Of a stretch of DNA of 64,000 nucleotides, positions 43,667 through 51,997 are shown piece after piece (the first letter of the stretch is position 1; every line of letters starts with the position of its first letter). The DNA lies in NCBI GenBank assembly GCA_964645765.1, contig CAZYBE010000013.1, positions 23,688-87,687 of the forward strand. Reading direction: 5' to 3'. This DNA is from CAZGMN01 sp964645765 (GTDB lineage Bacteria; Acidobacteriota; Aminicenantia; Aminicenantales; Aminicenantaceae). The notes below the pieces were generated by a model that saw nothing but the letters and a program-made list of their open reading frames with translations, was not told the DNA's origin and searched no databases. A program made the position numbers and the translations under genes.

Positions 43667-44845
43667 ATGAGATATGTCTATCTCGACGCTTCAGCCGGCT
43701 TGAGCGGAGATATGGTCCTGGCCGCTCTCCTCGACCTGGGGGTCTCCCCTTCCTTCTTTAAAAAAGAAATGGCTGATTTGAAACTCGGAGTGGACATTCA
43801 AATCAAGGAAACAAAAAGAGCATCCCTTCGAGGGCTGAAGGTGAATGTCCAGCTTAAAGCCAAAAAGAGCATCGAGCGCAGATGGAAAGATGTCGAGACT
43901 CTGATAAAGAAGAGCCACTTCTCTTCTTCTGTCAAAAAAAATTCCCTGGCCATCTTCAAGAATCTCTTCCAGGCTGAGGCCGCAGTTCATGGCCACGACT
44001 TCGAAGAGGCGCACCTCCATGAAGCCGGCGCTGATGATGCCATTGTCGATATCGTCGGCACCTGTTTCCTGGTTGATGTCCTGGGCATCAGCGAATTGTA
44101 CTCCTCGCCCTTAAACCTCGGTCAGGGATGGGTCAAGACTTCTCACGGCGTCCTTCCCGTTCCTCCGCCGGCAGTGGTTGAGCTCTTGAAAGGCATCCCT
44201 GTCTACTCAGCCTGGGCCAAAGAAGAGCTGGTCACGCCGACTGGAGCGGCGATCGTCTCGACCCTGGCAAAAAAGTTCATCTCCTTTCCAGAAATCTGCT
44301 ATGAAAAAATAGGCTGCGGAGCCGGAGCCCGGGACTTTCCCAATTTTCCCAACATGCTGAGAGCTTTCTACGGTAAAAGCGAGAAATTCCAGGCCGAAAA
44401 AAAAGTCTATCTCGTTGAGACAACCATCGACGATTCCAGCCCGCAAATCCTGGCCGCTTTCTTCGACAAAGCTTTTGAGCTGGGCGCATTAGATGTGTTC
44501 TTCACGCCCGTGTTTATGAAAAAAAACAGGCTGGCCACAAAATTGACCGTTTTGGCCGAGGCTGATAAAATGGATAGCCTTATTCAGGCAATCTTCAAGG
44601 AGACAAGCTCGATAGGTGTCCGTTATTTCCCGGTTGAAAGGCGGGTGCTGGAGAGAAAGATAAAAAAGGTTAGCATTCTTGGAGAGGATGTTGCTATCAA
44701 GGTCTCCTGCCTTGAGGGAAAAGAAGTCAATGTCCAGCCGGAATTTTCGGATTGCCTGAAGCTGGCGAAAAAGAAAGGCCTTCCTCTTAAAGAAATTATT
44801 CGACTCGCTCTCGATGAATCCTCTAAAAAACAGAGAAGCGACTGA
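43667..44845 (+). CDS. larC: Nickel-pincer cofactor biosynthesis protein LarC
   Basis: 392 aa. Family start YLDASAGLSGDMVLAALLDLG, then HLHEAGADDAIVDIVGTC near residue 119-136 and the C-terminal VETTIDDSSPQILAAFFD near 247. LarC is the CTP-dependent cyclometallase inserting nickel into the pincer cofactor of lactate racemase-type enzymes. LarB, LarE and LarA are not in the window, so either they are elsewhere or this homologue does something else. Cotranscribed with cobB and folE. Confidence 0.9.
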   Translation: MRYVYLDASAGLSGDMVLAALLDLGVSPSFFKKEMADLKLGVDIQIKETKRASLRGLKVNVQLKAKKSIERRWKDVETLIKKSHFSSSVKKNSLAIFKNLFQAEAAVHGHDFEEAHLHEAGADDAIVDIVGTCFLVDVLGISELYSSPLNLGQGWVKTSHGVLPVPPPAVVELLKGIPVYSAWAKEELVTPTGAAIVSTLAKKFISFPEICYEKIGCGAGARDFPNFPNMLRAFYGKSEKFQAEKKVYLVETTIDDSSPQILAAFFDKAFELGALDVFFTPVFMKKNRLATKLTVLAEADKMDSLIQAIFKETSSIGVRYFPVERRVLERKIKKVSILGEDVAIKVSCLEGKEVNVQPEFSDCLKLAKKKGLPLKEIIRLALDESSKKQRSD

Positions 44846-44871
44846 GAGCGAAGAAGAGACAAAAGCTCGCA

Positions 44872-45480
44872 ATGTCTTCTAAAAATAAGGAGAAAAAATT
44901 GGACCTGAAAAAGATTGAACGCGGAGTCAGACTCATCCTTGAGGGTGTTGCCGAAGATCCCGGGCGCTCAGGGCTCAAAGACACGCCACAAAGGGTGGCC
45001 CGCATGTTCTCTGAAATCCTGGGCGGAATCAAGGAGAATCCTGAGGACCAGCTTCGGGTAACCCATCAAGAGAAGCATGACGAGATGGTTCTGATCAAAA
45101 ACATCCCTCTCTACTCGATGTGCGAGCATCACCTCCTCCCTTTTGCTGGAGTCGCCCATGTGGCCTACATACCCAAAGGAGGAAGAATCGTAGGACTGAG
45201 CAAGATTGCCAGAGTGGTCGATATTCTCTCCCGCAGGCTTCAAATCCAGGAAAGGCTGACCAAGCAGGTTGCTGACCTGATCATGGAATACCTTAAGCCG
45301 CTGGGAGTCATGGTCGTTATCGAAGCCGAGCATATGTGCATGTCGATGAGAGGTGCGAAAAAGCCAAAATCCTTGACCATCACCTCAGCTGTAAGAGGCT
45401 CTTTTCGCACTCATGCCGAGACGCGCGCTGAGGCCATGACTCTGATCAAGGGAGGAATTTTCGGTGCCAAAGAAATCTAA
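44872..45480 (+). CDS. folE: GTP cyclohydrolase I, FolE
   Basis: 202 aa. Zinc and catalytic ligands are visible in MCEHHLLPFAGVAHVAYIP (about 83-101) and AEHMCMSMRGAKKP (about 152-165). GRSGLKDTPQRVARMF opens the catalytic domain. It converts GTP to dihydroneopterin triphosphate, first step of folate and, in some bacteria, queuosine synthesis. Its last 17 bp overlap metG. Confidence 0.95.
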   Translation: MSSKNKEKKLDLKKIERGVRLILEGVAEDPGRSGLKDTPQRVARMFSEILGGIKENPEDQLRVTHQEKHDEMVLIKNIPLYSMCEHHLLPFAGVAHVAYIPKGGRIVGLSKIARVVDILSRRLQIQERLTKQVADLIMEYLKPLGVMVVIEAEHMCMSMRGAKKPKSLTITSAVRGSFRTHAETRAEAMTLIKGGIFGAKEI

Positions 45481-47395
45481 GAAGTCCTTCTACATCACGA
45501 CTCCCATCTACTATGTTAATGATGTCCCTCATATCGGGCATGCCTACACGACAATCATCGCTGATTCGCTCAGCCGCTTCAATAAGCTTCAGGGAAAAGA
45601 AGTCTTCTTCCTCACCGGCACTGATGAGCATGGGCAGAAAGTGGAAAAGGCGGCAACAGAGAAAGGCTTGCGGCCGATAGAGCTGGCGGATAAGGTTGTC
45701 AGCAGGTTCAAGGAGCTGTGGAAAGCCCTCAACATCTCCTATGATTTTTTCATCCGCACGACCCAGCCCTTCCATGAAAAGGGGGTGCAAAAGATATTCC
45801 AGAAGCTGAAGGATAAAGGCGATATTTATAAAGGTGTCTACTCCGGCTGGTACTGCGTCTCGACCGAGCATTTCTTGGCTGATGATGTTCCTCTCGAAGA
45901 GGGTGGATACAAGATTTGCCCGGAATGCAACGTCAAAGCAGCCATCGTCTCTGAAGATTGCTATTTCTTCAGGCTCTCGGCCTATCAGGAGCCGCTACTC
46001 GATTTCTACGCCCGCAACCCGAATTTTGTCCGGCCTCAAAGCCGGATGAACGAAGTCGCGAGCTTTGTCCGGCAGGGGCTCAAGGACTTGAGCATCACCC
46101 GCAGCTCGGTGCGCTGGGGGATTCCGGTGCCGGATGACCCGAAACACACCATCTATGTCTGGTTTGACGCCCTTCACAACTACCTGACAGGCATCGGCTA
46201 TGACTGGGATATGGACCTTTTTAAAAAATTCTGGCCGGCCAATGTCCACCTCATCGGAAAAGACATCCTCAGGTTTCATGCCATCTTCTGGCCCGCTTTC
46301 TTGATGGCTGCAGAGTTCCCACTACCCCAAACTGTCTTCGGCCACGGCTGGTGGCTAAGAGACGAGAAAAAAATGTCCAAATCCAAAGGCAACGTCCTCG
46401 ACCCTTATCTCATCCTCAAGGATTTCGGGCCTGACCCTTTGCGGTATTTCCTGCTGAGAGAGATTCCCATCGGCCTGGATGGAAACTTCTCCCATGAGGG
46501 CTTTGTCCATCGCGTGAATTCAGACCTGGCCAACGATTTGGGAAACCTCATCCAGCGCACTCTGACCATGATCCAGAGCTATTTCAATGGGAAAATTGAA
46601 GAGCCGGATAAAGAGCAGCTTGAGGATAAGAAACTCCGGCTGGAGTTTGAAAGCCTCAAAGAAAAAGTTATAGATTTCTACGAGGATTATGCTCTGAGCA
46701 AGGCTCTTGAAGAAATTTGGGTTTACATCACCCTGGTCAACAGATATCTGGCAGCCCATGAACCCTGGAGACTGGCCAAGGACGGGTCGAAGAGAAAAAG
46801 GCTGGGAAGAATTCTCTATCAAGCGGCAGCAGCCATCAGGGCGATCAGCTATCTTCTTTACCCTGTCATGCCCGAATCATCCCAGAAAATCTGGAATTTT
46901 CTGGGCGAAAAAAAGAGCATAGAGGAAGAGTCTCTCTCAAAGCTTCAATTCAAAAACTTCAAAGTCGGGCAGAAAACGAAAGAGCCCTCGCCTCTTTTCC
47001 CCAGGGTTTCTCTCAAAGATTTTCTAAAAGAAGAATCGCAGCCTGCTGCTGTCAGGAAGGAGGAAAAAATGGAATGCATCACTTTTGATGAATTCAAAAA
47101 AATGGACCTGCGCGTCGGAGAAATCCTTAAAGCTGAGAAAGTCGCAGGAACGGATAAGCTTATCAAGTTTGAGGTCGACATCGGAACAGAAAAAAGGACG
47201 ATGGTCGCCGGAGTGGGCGACGTCTATTCACCCGAGGCGCTTGCAGGCAAAAAGGTCATCGTCATCGTTAACCTGAAGCCGGCCATTATTCGCGGTATCG
47301 AATCCCAGGGTATGCTCTTAGCTGCAGAGGTGGGAGGAAAGGCAACCATACCTTTCTTCGATAAGGATGTTCAGACTGGCGCCAAGGTCAGGTAA
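45464..47395 (+). CDS. metG: Methionyl-tRNA synthetase with C-terminal tRNA-binding domain
   Basis: 643 aa, GTG start inside folE with GGGAGGA seven bases before. HIGH motif as HIGHAYTT (about residue 21), one zinc knuckle C-x2-C...(CPEC, with a second Cys in SEDC, about 145-165), and KMSKSKGN (about 302). An OB-fold tRNA-binding domain (from about 535, FKKMDLRVGEI...) ends the protein and dimerises. It charges tRNA-Met. Convergent with tsaC. Confidence 0.96.
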   Translation: MPKKSKKSFYITTPIYYVNDVPHIGHAYTTIIADSLSRFNKLQGKEVFFLTGTDEHGQKVEKAATEKGLRPIELADKVVSRFKELWKALNISYDFFIRTTQPFHEKGVQKIFQKLKDKGDIYKGVYSGWYCVSTEHFLADDVPLEEGGYKICPECNVKAAIVSEDCYFFRLSAYQEPLLDFYARNPNFVRPQSRMNEVASFVRQGLKDLSITRSSVRWGIPVPDDPKHTIYVWFDALHNYLTGIGYDWDMDLFKKFWPANVHLIGKDILRFHAIFWPAFLMAAEFPLPQTVFGHGWWLRDEKKMSKSKGNVLDPYLILKDFGPDPLRYFLLREIPIGLDGNFSHEGFVHRVNSDLANDLGNLIQRTLTMIQSYFNGKIEEPDKEQLEDKKLRLEFESLKEKVIDFYEDYALSKALEEIWVYITLVNRYLAAHEPWRLAKDGSKRKRLGRILYQAAAAIRAISYLLYPVMPESSQKIWNFLGEKKSIEEESLSKLQFKNFKVGQKTKEPSPLFPRVSLKDFLKEESQPAAVRKEEKMECITFDEFKKMDLRVGEILKAEKVAGTDKLIKFEVDIGTEKRTMVAGVGDVYSPEALAGKKVIVIVNLKPAIIRGIESQGMLLAAEVGGKATIPFFDKDVQTGAKVR

Positions 47396-47406
47396 GCAAG
47401 AGGCTT

Positions 47407-48057
47407 TCAGACTTTTCTTCCCAGATATTTTTCAAGGAGCGAACGGGGCACAGCCCCTTCCCTCAAAATCTTGACTCGAGGCGACGTCAAGTCCAGCACA
47501 GTCGAGGCTAGGCCTCCTTTGGTTTTTCCACCGTCAGCGATGAGAGAAACCTTTCCGCAAAAAATTGCCATGACCCTCTCTGGACTTGTGATCTCTTTCT
47601 CGCCTGAAATGTTGGCGCTTGTGGCTGTTATGGGGAATCCCGCTTCATTCATCAATTCTTGAAGCCATAATACGGCGGGAAGGCGGATTGCTATGGAATT
47701 TTTCGGACCGAGAAGGAGATTTGGCAGCCGGCTCGAGGCCTTCAAGACTATGGTCAGAGAGCCTGGCCAGAAATTCTCTGCCAGCTCAAAGAAGAGGGAT
47801 GGGATATCAAAGGCTATATCTCGAACCACGTCCATGCCTGAGACCAATAGCGAAAGAGGCTTTGACAGGCCTCTTCCTTTCAGGCGATAGACTTTCTTTA
47901 TGGCTTTCTCTGAAAAGCAGCTTGCGCCCAGGCCATAGAAAGTATCGGTGGGATAGGCAATGACACTCTCTTTTTTCAAAACCTCGGCGATCTCTCTTAT
48001 TTTGTCTGCCTCAACTCGATTTGGATTTATCTTTATGACCCGGGTTGCGATGGGCAT
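47407..48057 (-). CDS. tsaC: Threonylcarbamoyl-AMP synthase (TsaC/YrdC/Sua5 family)
   Basis: 216 aa. YrdC features: SVIAYPTDTFYGLGASCFSEKAI near residue 32-54, KGRGLSKPLSLLV, FWPGSLTIVL and the SANISGE motif near 150. It uses threonine, bicarbonate and ATP to make threonylcarbamoyl-adenylate for t6A37 in tRNAs. The short form lacks the Sua5 C-terminal domain. Confidence 0.93.
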   Translation of the reverse strand: MPIATRVIKINPNRVEADKIREIAEVLKKESVIAYPTDTFYGLGASCFSEKAIKKVYRLKGRGLSKPLSLLVSGMDVVRDIAFDIPSLFFELAENFWPGSLTIVLKASSRLPNLLLGPKNSIAIRLPAVLWLQELMNEAGFPITATSANISGEKEITSPERVMAIFCGKVSLIADGGKTKGGLASTVLDLTSPRVKILREGAVPRSLLEKYLGRKV

Positions 48058-48284
48058 ACATTTATATTAAAGAGTCAAGTTCAAAGAGTAAAGAACAATC
48101 AATTTCGGAAGAATGCGAAAAGCCGTGAAAGGAATAGGCTCAGGCTGGGTGTTGAGAAAACCGTTTGACTTAAAATAACTCCTGATTTATAAAAATGGGC
48201 TAAGAAGAGAGCAAGATTGCCCTGAAGAGGACAGTTGACCTTTTTTAGGCACAGATAGAGGAAAAACTTCTCCTTGCTTTAATT

Positions 48285-48300
48285 TGGCATAAGTTTTGCA
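48285..48300 (+). promoter_or_regulatory. Sigma-54 type -24/-12 promoter
   Basis: TGGCATAAGTTTTGCA fits the sigma-54 consensus TGGCAYR-N4-TTGCW at every fixed position. GG is at 48286-48287 and GC at 48298-48299, ten bases between. The predicted transcript starts about 12 bp downstream, 15 bp before the beta-barrel gene. No activator site is recognised upstream. Confidence 0.6.
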
Positions 48301-48325
48301 TAGAATCTAAGAGAGGAGAGATGAA

Positions 48326-49174
48326 ATGAAAAAAGCTGTTGGTTTGTCTTTGGCGTTATTTCTTTTTGCCCCGAGTCTTGTTTTCTCGAACACTTTGACT
48401 CTTAAACTCGGATTATTCTTCCCTGCTTTTAAGAGCGACCTGTGGGAAACAGAGTTCGAGAACATGAACTTTAAAAAATCAGATTACTACAGCTCAAACT
48501 TTGGCTTTGCCTTGGATTACTTTGTCACTCGACAATTGAGCCTTGTCCTGAGCATCGATTCCTACAGCAAGAATAAGCTTGGATATTACAAAGACTATGT
48601 TGGCTACACCAAAGAAACATTGGGCACACGTGACGATTTTGCCTTCCCCACAGATTACGAGGGAGAGTTTATCCCTAGCCACAGTTTTAATGTCTCTATC
48701 ACTCCTATCCAGCTATCCCTGAAACTCCTGCCTCTTGGGAGGGGAGGGAAGGTCATCCCATACGTTGGAGGAGGAGTCGGGTTTTATCTCTGGAGTGTAA
48801 GGCTCTATGGCGATATGGTTGATTTCAGCCCTGACCCCCCATGGTACTACAATGATGCAACAGGAGAACTTCATCAGACCGACAATCCAGACCCAGCTGT
48901 TGACGTCTCAATATATCCAATTAACCCTGGTTATGATGATATTAGTTATGATTACACAGATACCAGGCAAAAGACCAAAGTATCAATAGGTTACCATGCT
49001 TTTGGCGGAATCATGTATCCTATTGCTAACAGGACAACCATTGAACTGGAATTCAAATACAATGTGGTAAAAGGGAAATTTCAGGAAAAAGACCCGTACC
49101 AAGGTTTTCATGGTTTTGAGCCCTTTGACCTTGGCGCATACCAGATTTCTATAGGAATAAATTACTGGTTTTGA
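48326..49174 (+). CDS. Outer-membrane beta-barrel protein
   Basis: 282 aa, Shine-Dalgarno GAGGAG. Signal peptide about residues 1-21 (ends VFSN). The remainder shows alternating amphipathic strands rich in Tyr, Phe and Gly, for example LKLGLFFPAF and VIPYVGGGVGFYLW. It ends in ...YQISIGINYWF, with the terminal aromatic residue recognised by BAM. An 8-strand barrel of the OmpW/OMP_b-brl sort is likely. Substrate or partner unknown. Expression probably depends on sigma-54 from the site just upstream. Confidence 0.8.
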   Translation: MKKAVGLSLALFLFAPSLVFSNTLTLKLGLFFPAFKSDLWETEFENMNFKKSDYYSSNFGFALDYFVTRQLSLVLSIDSYSKNKLGYYKDYVGYTKETLGTRDDFAFPTDYEGEFIPSHSFNVSITPIQLSLKLLPLGRGGKVIPYVGGGVGFYLWSVRLYGDMVDFSPDPPWYYNDATGELHQTDNPDPAVDVSIYPINPGYDDISYDYTDTRQKTKVSIGYHAFGGIMYPIANRTTIELEFKYNVVKGKFQEKDPYQGFHGFEPFDLGAYQISIGINYWF

Positions 49175-49202
49175 GCTTGTCTTAGGTCTAAAAGAAGAAC
49201 AG

Positions 49203-49982
49203 CTATTTCTTGCGCAGCCTTTCTCCGACGATGCGCGCAACCTTTTGGCCGGAAAGAAGCATTCCGCCAAAGATGGGTCCCATTCTCGGCCCTCCAAAGA
49301 CAGCGTTGGCTGCCATGCCGCAAACATAAAGATGAGGGAAAATCTCCTTGGTGTTGGCCAGAATGGCTTTCTCGCCTTTTTCAGCCCACATCGGCTTCTC
49401 GCCTATCAATTCTCCAGTCGAAGTTAAAAGCTTTCCTCCTGATTTTTGACTGACGAGTTGAGCAACCTCAGCCGCATGCCCGGAGGCGTCAACAACAAAA
49501 GAGCTGCGCGCAGTGAGAGGGTCAACATGGAGCCCAGCCTCCACTGCTGAAGACCAGTTGAAGACAACTCCCTGAACCTTTGTCTCATAAAGCAGAACAT
49601 CTTCGACTGAAATGCAGTTAAAAATATGAGCTCCATTTTTAATAGCCTGGCTGAGAAGGACTCCCGTCGTCTCCAGCGAAGAAGCGACATAATAATTCTC
49701 CCGGTAATGAGCGGTGTTTATTCCCAACTCATCAAGAATGGGCTTGGCCTCTTCCTGGATAACAATCTTGTTGAACATCATCCCGCCGCCCGGCATTCCT
49801 CCTCCGGGCCTGAGGTTCCTTTCAAAGACAACAACTTTAAAACCTTCTTTGCTTAGATAATAAGAAGCATAGAGCCCGGAGGGCCCAGCTCCACAGATGA
49901 TCACATCCGATTCCAGATTATCGAGAATCTCCTTGAAATAGCTCTCGATGATTGCCCTTGAAATCACAATATCATCTAACAT
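49203..49982 (-). CDS. thi4: Thiazole synthase Thi4, probable sulfide-dependent type
   Basis: 259 aa from ATG 49982, preferred over an earlier ATG at 50021 because AGAGGA lies five bases before it and the family begins at this point (LDDIVISRAIIESYF). Rossmann GAGPSGLYAS (about 31-40), RPGGGMPGGGMMFNKIV and the C-terminal GMAANAVFGGPRMGPIFGGML are typical. The three Cys residues (in IICGAG, FNCISV, YVCGMA) do not include a Cys in the central substrate segment after VDASGH. It therefore cannot be the suicidal yeast type and should use external sulfide with NAD and glycine to make ADP-thiazole for thiamine. Confidence 0.9.
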   Translation of the reverse strand: MLDDIVISRAIIESYFKEILDNLESDVIICGAGPSGLYASYYLSKEGFKVVVFERNLRPGGGMPGGGMMFNKIVIQEEAKPILDELGINTAHYRENYYVASSLETTGVLLSQAIKNGAHIFNCISVEDVLLYETKVQGVVFNWSSAVEAGLHVDPLTARSSFVVDASGHAAEVAQLVSQKSGGKLLTSTGELIGEKPMWAEKGEKAILANTKEIFPHLYVCGMAANAVFGGPRMGPIFGGMLLSGQKVARIVGERLRKK

Positions 49983-50027
49983 CTCTATCCTCTCTGAAGA
50001 TGACTTATTATAGGAAGGCATGATTTT

Positions 50028-50870
50028 TTAGTCAATTGACTGCCTGTATTTATCGATAAGGGCTAAAAATTCTTTGGCTTCCTCCTCTTTGTCTCTTTTT
50101 CTGAAGCCTTCAACCAGAATCTGGCATTTCCTCACTATCTCCTGCCTGACGAGCAATTCCTGGTCGCTCGTCAAGGGAAGCTGGAGTGCCTTCTCCAACG
50201 CCTTGACCCTGAACCTGTCCATTCCCCAGAACTGTCTTGAAAGCTGGTCAGGATGTCCTCCTCGCTTGATAATCAGGGGCTTGGGCAAAAAATAGACCGG
50301 GTATCGTTGAGCCAGTCGAATCCCAAAATCGTAGTCCTCACAAACCGGCAATTCTTCGTCAAACTTTCCTATTTCTTCAAAAACTTCTCTGCGAAGCAGG
50401 GCGGAAGAAAGGCTGAGAAGGCAAAGGGACAAAACTTTGTCAAAAATCCGCCCAGAATATTTCCTGTGCTTTTTCTTGGGATTAACAAAAGCTCCCCTTC
50501 TTATCCATATCTCTTCAGTGCAGCAGACCCGAGCATGGGGAAAGGCCTTCATAAAGCTCATCTGGGCGCTCAGTTTGTCTTTTTTCCAGAGGTCATCTGA
50601 ATCAAGAAAGGCGATGTAGTCTCCTTGAGCATGGGCAAGGCCCAAGTTCCGGGCAGAGCTGACTCCCCTGTGCGCCTGAAAATGATATTTCACTCTATCG
50701 CCGGATGAGGCGACGATATCTCTTGTGTTATCCGCTGAGCCGTCATCAATCACAAGAAGCTCGAAGGAAGATGCGTCGCTTCTAAGGAAATAATCCTGGT
50801 CAAGAACAGATTGAATGGCCTCTCTCAAAAGTCCTGCACGGTTGTAGGCGGGAATGATGACGCTGACCAT
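50028..50870 (-). CDS. Family 2 glycosyltransferase
   Basis: 280 aa from ATG 50870. A TTG codon precedes it. GT-A fold: VSVIIPAYNRAGLLREAIQS at the start, LLVIDDGSADNTRDI near residue 40, the DXD-like FLDSDDLWKKDKL near 93 and a late CEDYDFGIRLA near 177. It adds a sugar to a surface polysaccharide, lipid or protein acceptor. No other polysaccharide gene is adjacent, so acceptor and sugar are unknown. Cytoplasmic face, no membrane helix. Confidence 0.88.
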   Translation of the reverse strand: MVSVIIPAYNRAGLLREAIQSVLDQDYFLRSDASSFELLVIDDGSADNTRDIVASSGDRVKYHFQAHRGVSSARNLGLAHAQGDYIAFLDSDDLWKKDKLSAQMSFMKAFPHARVCCTEEIWIRRGAFVNPKKKHRKYSGRIFDKVLSLCLLSLSSALLRREVFEEIGKFDEELPVCEDYDFGIRLAQRYPVYFLPKPLIIKRGGHPDQLSRQFWGMDRFRVKALEKALQLPLTSDQELLVRQEIVRKCQILVEGFRKRDKEEEAKEFLALIDKYRQSID

Positions 50871-50879
50871 CAAGCTCTT

Positions 50880-51770
50880 TTAAGAAACCTTGGAGACCGG
50901 GACATTTCCACTTTTATCGAAGGGAATCTTCAAATTTCCCCATACTGTTCTGACTTCAATCTCTCCTGAAAGACGGCAGGATGCAGACGCCTGATGAAGG
51001 AAATAGTAGACTTCTTTTCCAACATCGAAGAAATTAAAAAGGAATGGAAGGGAGAAGGCTTTTTCTCCCCGGCCCCCGATATTCTTATCGCCCCTGATCG
51101 TGCCTTTCCCTAACCGCTTCTCTCCCAGGTAAAAAATATAGCTTATTTTATCTATAAAAAGTTCGTAGGAGTTGCTGTTCTTAAAGCTCAGCTCAAAATC
51201 TAAATCCGCCCCACCGACGGTCAGGTCTTTCACTTTGAGAGAATGGAATTCGACCTCAGGCTTCTTAAAGATTGGAAACTCTGCGGAAAAGGCGAAAGGA
51301 AAGCGTTCCATCTCCTTCTTGCTATCGGTAAAAGTCAGTGTCCCCGAGAAGTAGCACTGGGCTTTATCCTCTTTTTCGATTCCGGCAATAGCTGCGAAAA
51401 GATTCGCGTAGCTTATTTTGAGTGGAAAGGAAAGAAGATTATCTTTCTTCGCCTCGATTTCAATACCCCTCTCCAAGGAATTGGTCAGGCGGAGGTATTC
51501 CTTCTGGTTGACCACAAAGCGATAATCATAGCCAGAAAGAAAACAGGGGGAAGAAGAAGAATTGGATATCGTCAGAAAAAAAACAAGAGAAAGGCCGGAA
51601 ACATTGAAGTCTTTGATCGCCGTCTCTTTAAGAGAAATTCTGAGCTCCTGTTTAGAAGAAGCTGAAAGTGCTGTTGCAGTAAAAATAAATATATAGGCCA
51701 GGGACAGCCAAATTTTTTCCCTCAATTCTTTCAATTTCCTATCCTTTGATATTAAAGAATACAATATCAT
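50880..51770 (-). CDS. LEA type 2 (WHy-domain) family protein
   Basis: 296 aa. A signal peptide or anchor (about 20-38) is followed by two beta-sandwich repeats. The first has RISLKETAIKDFNVSGLSLVFFLTISNSS and the second HSLKVKDLTVGGADLDFELSFKNSN (about 175-200). This duplicated pattern of conserved Asn after a long strand is typical of LEA14-like proteins, linked to desiccation or envelope stress in other organisms. Here no more than an exported LEA2-fold protein can be claimed. Confidence 0.7.
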   Translation of the reverse strand: MILYSLISKDRKLKELREKIWLSLAYIFIFTATALSASSKQELRISLKETAIKDFNVSGLSLVFFLTISNSSSSPCFLSGYDYRFVVNQKEYLRLTNSLERGIEIEAKKDNLLSFPLKISYANLFAAIAGIEKEDKAQCYFSGTLTFTDSKKEMERFPFAFSAEFPIFKKPEVEFHSLKVKDLTVGGADLDFELSFKNSNSYELFIDKISYIFYLGEKRLGKGTIRGDKNIGGRGEKAFSLPFLFNFFDVGKEVYYFLHQASASCRLSGEIEVRTVWGNLKIPFDKSGNVPVSKVS

Positions 51771-51917
51771 CTAAAAGAGAACAAGCTCTGTTATAAAGCC
51801 ACTAAAAAATTAAAGAGCGAATGGAGATGGCGTTAAAAATCCGATTGGGAGCGAGGCTATTTCCCAAAACCTTCTTTAGTCACTGAATTGGATATTCTTT
51901 ATTATCTTAAAAATCGT

Positions 51918-51946
51918 TTGAACAAAAGGGGTAGTGTTCTTATAAT
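51918..51946 (+). promoter_or_regulatory. Strong candidate sigma-70 promoter
   Basis: TTGAAC (51918-51923), 17-bp spacer, perfect TATAAT (51941-51946), about 50 bp before the C1 peptidase gene. Confidence 0.65.
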
Positions 51947-51997
51947 AATACGGAAAAAAGGCAGATGAGCCTTCTTCGAGATTTTTGTGGAGGATTT

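Noticed and set aside
49983..50040. TPP riboswitch for thi4
   Set aside because: The leader is only a few dozen bases after the glycosyltransferase stop and has no THI-box sequence. The thiamine-binding gene at 12565 also lacks one.
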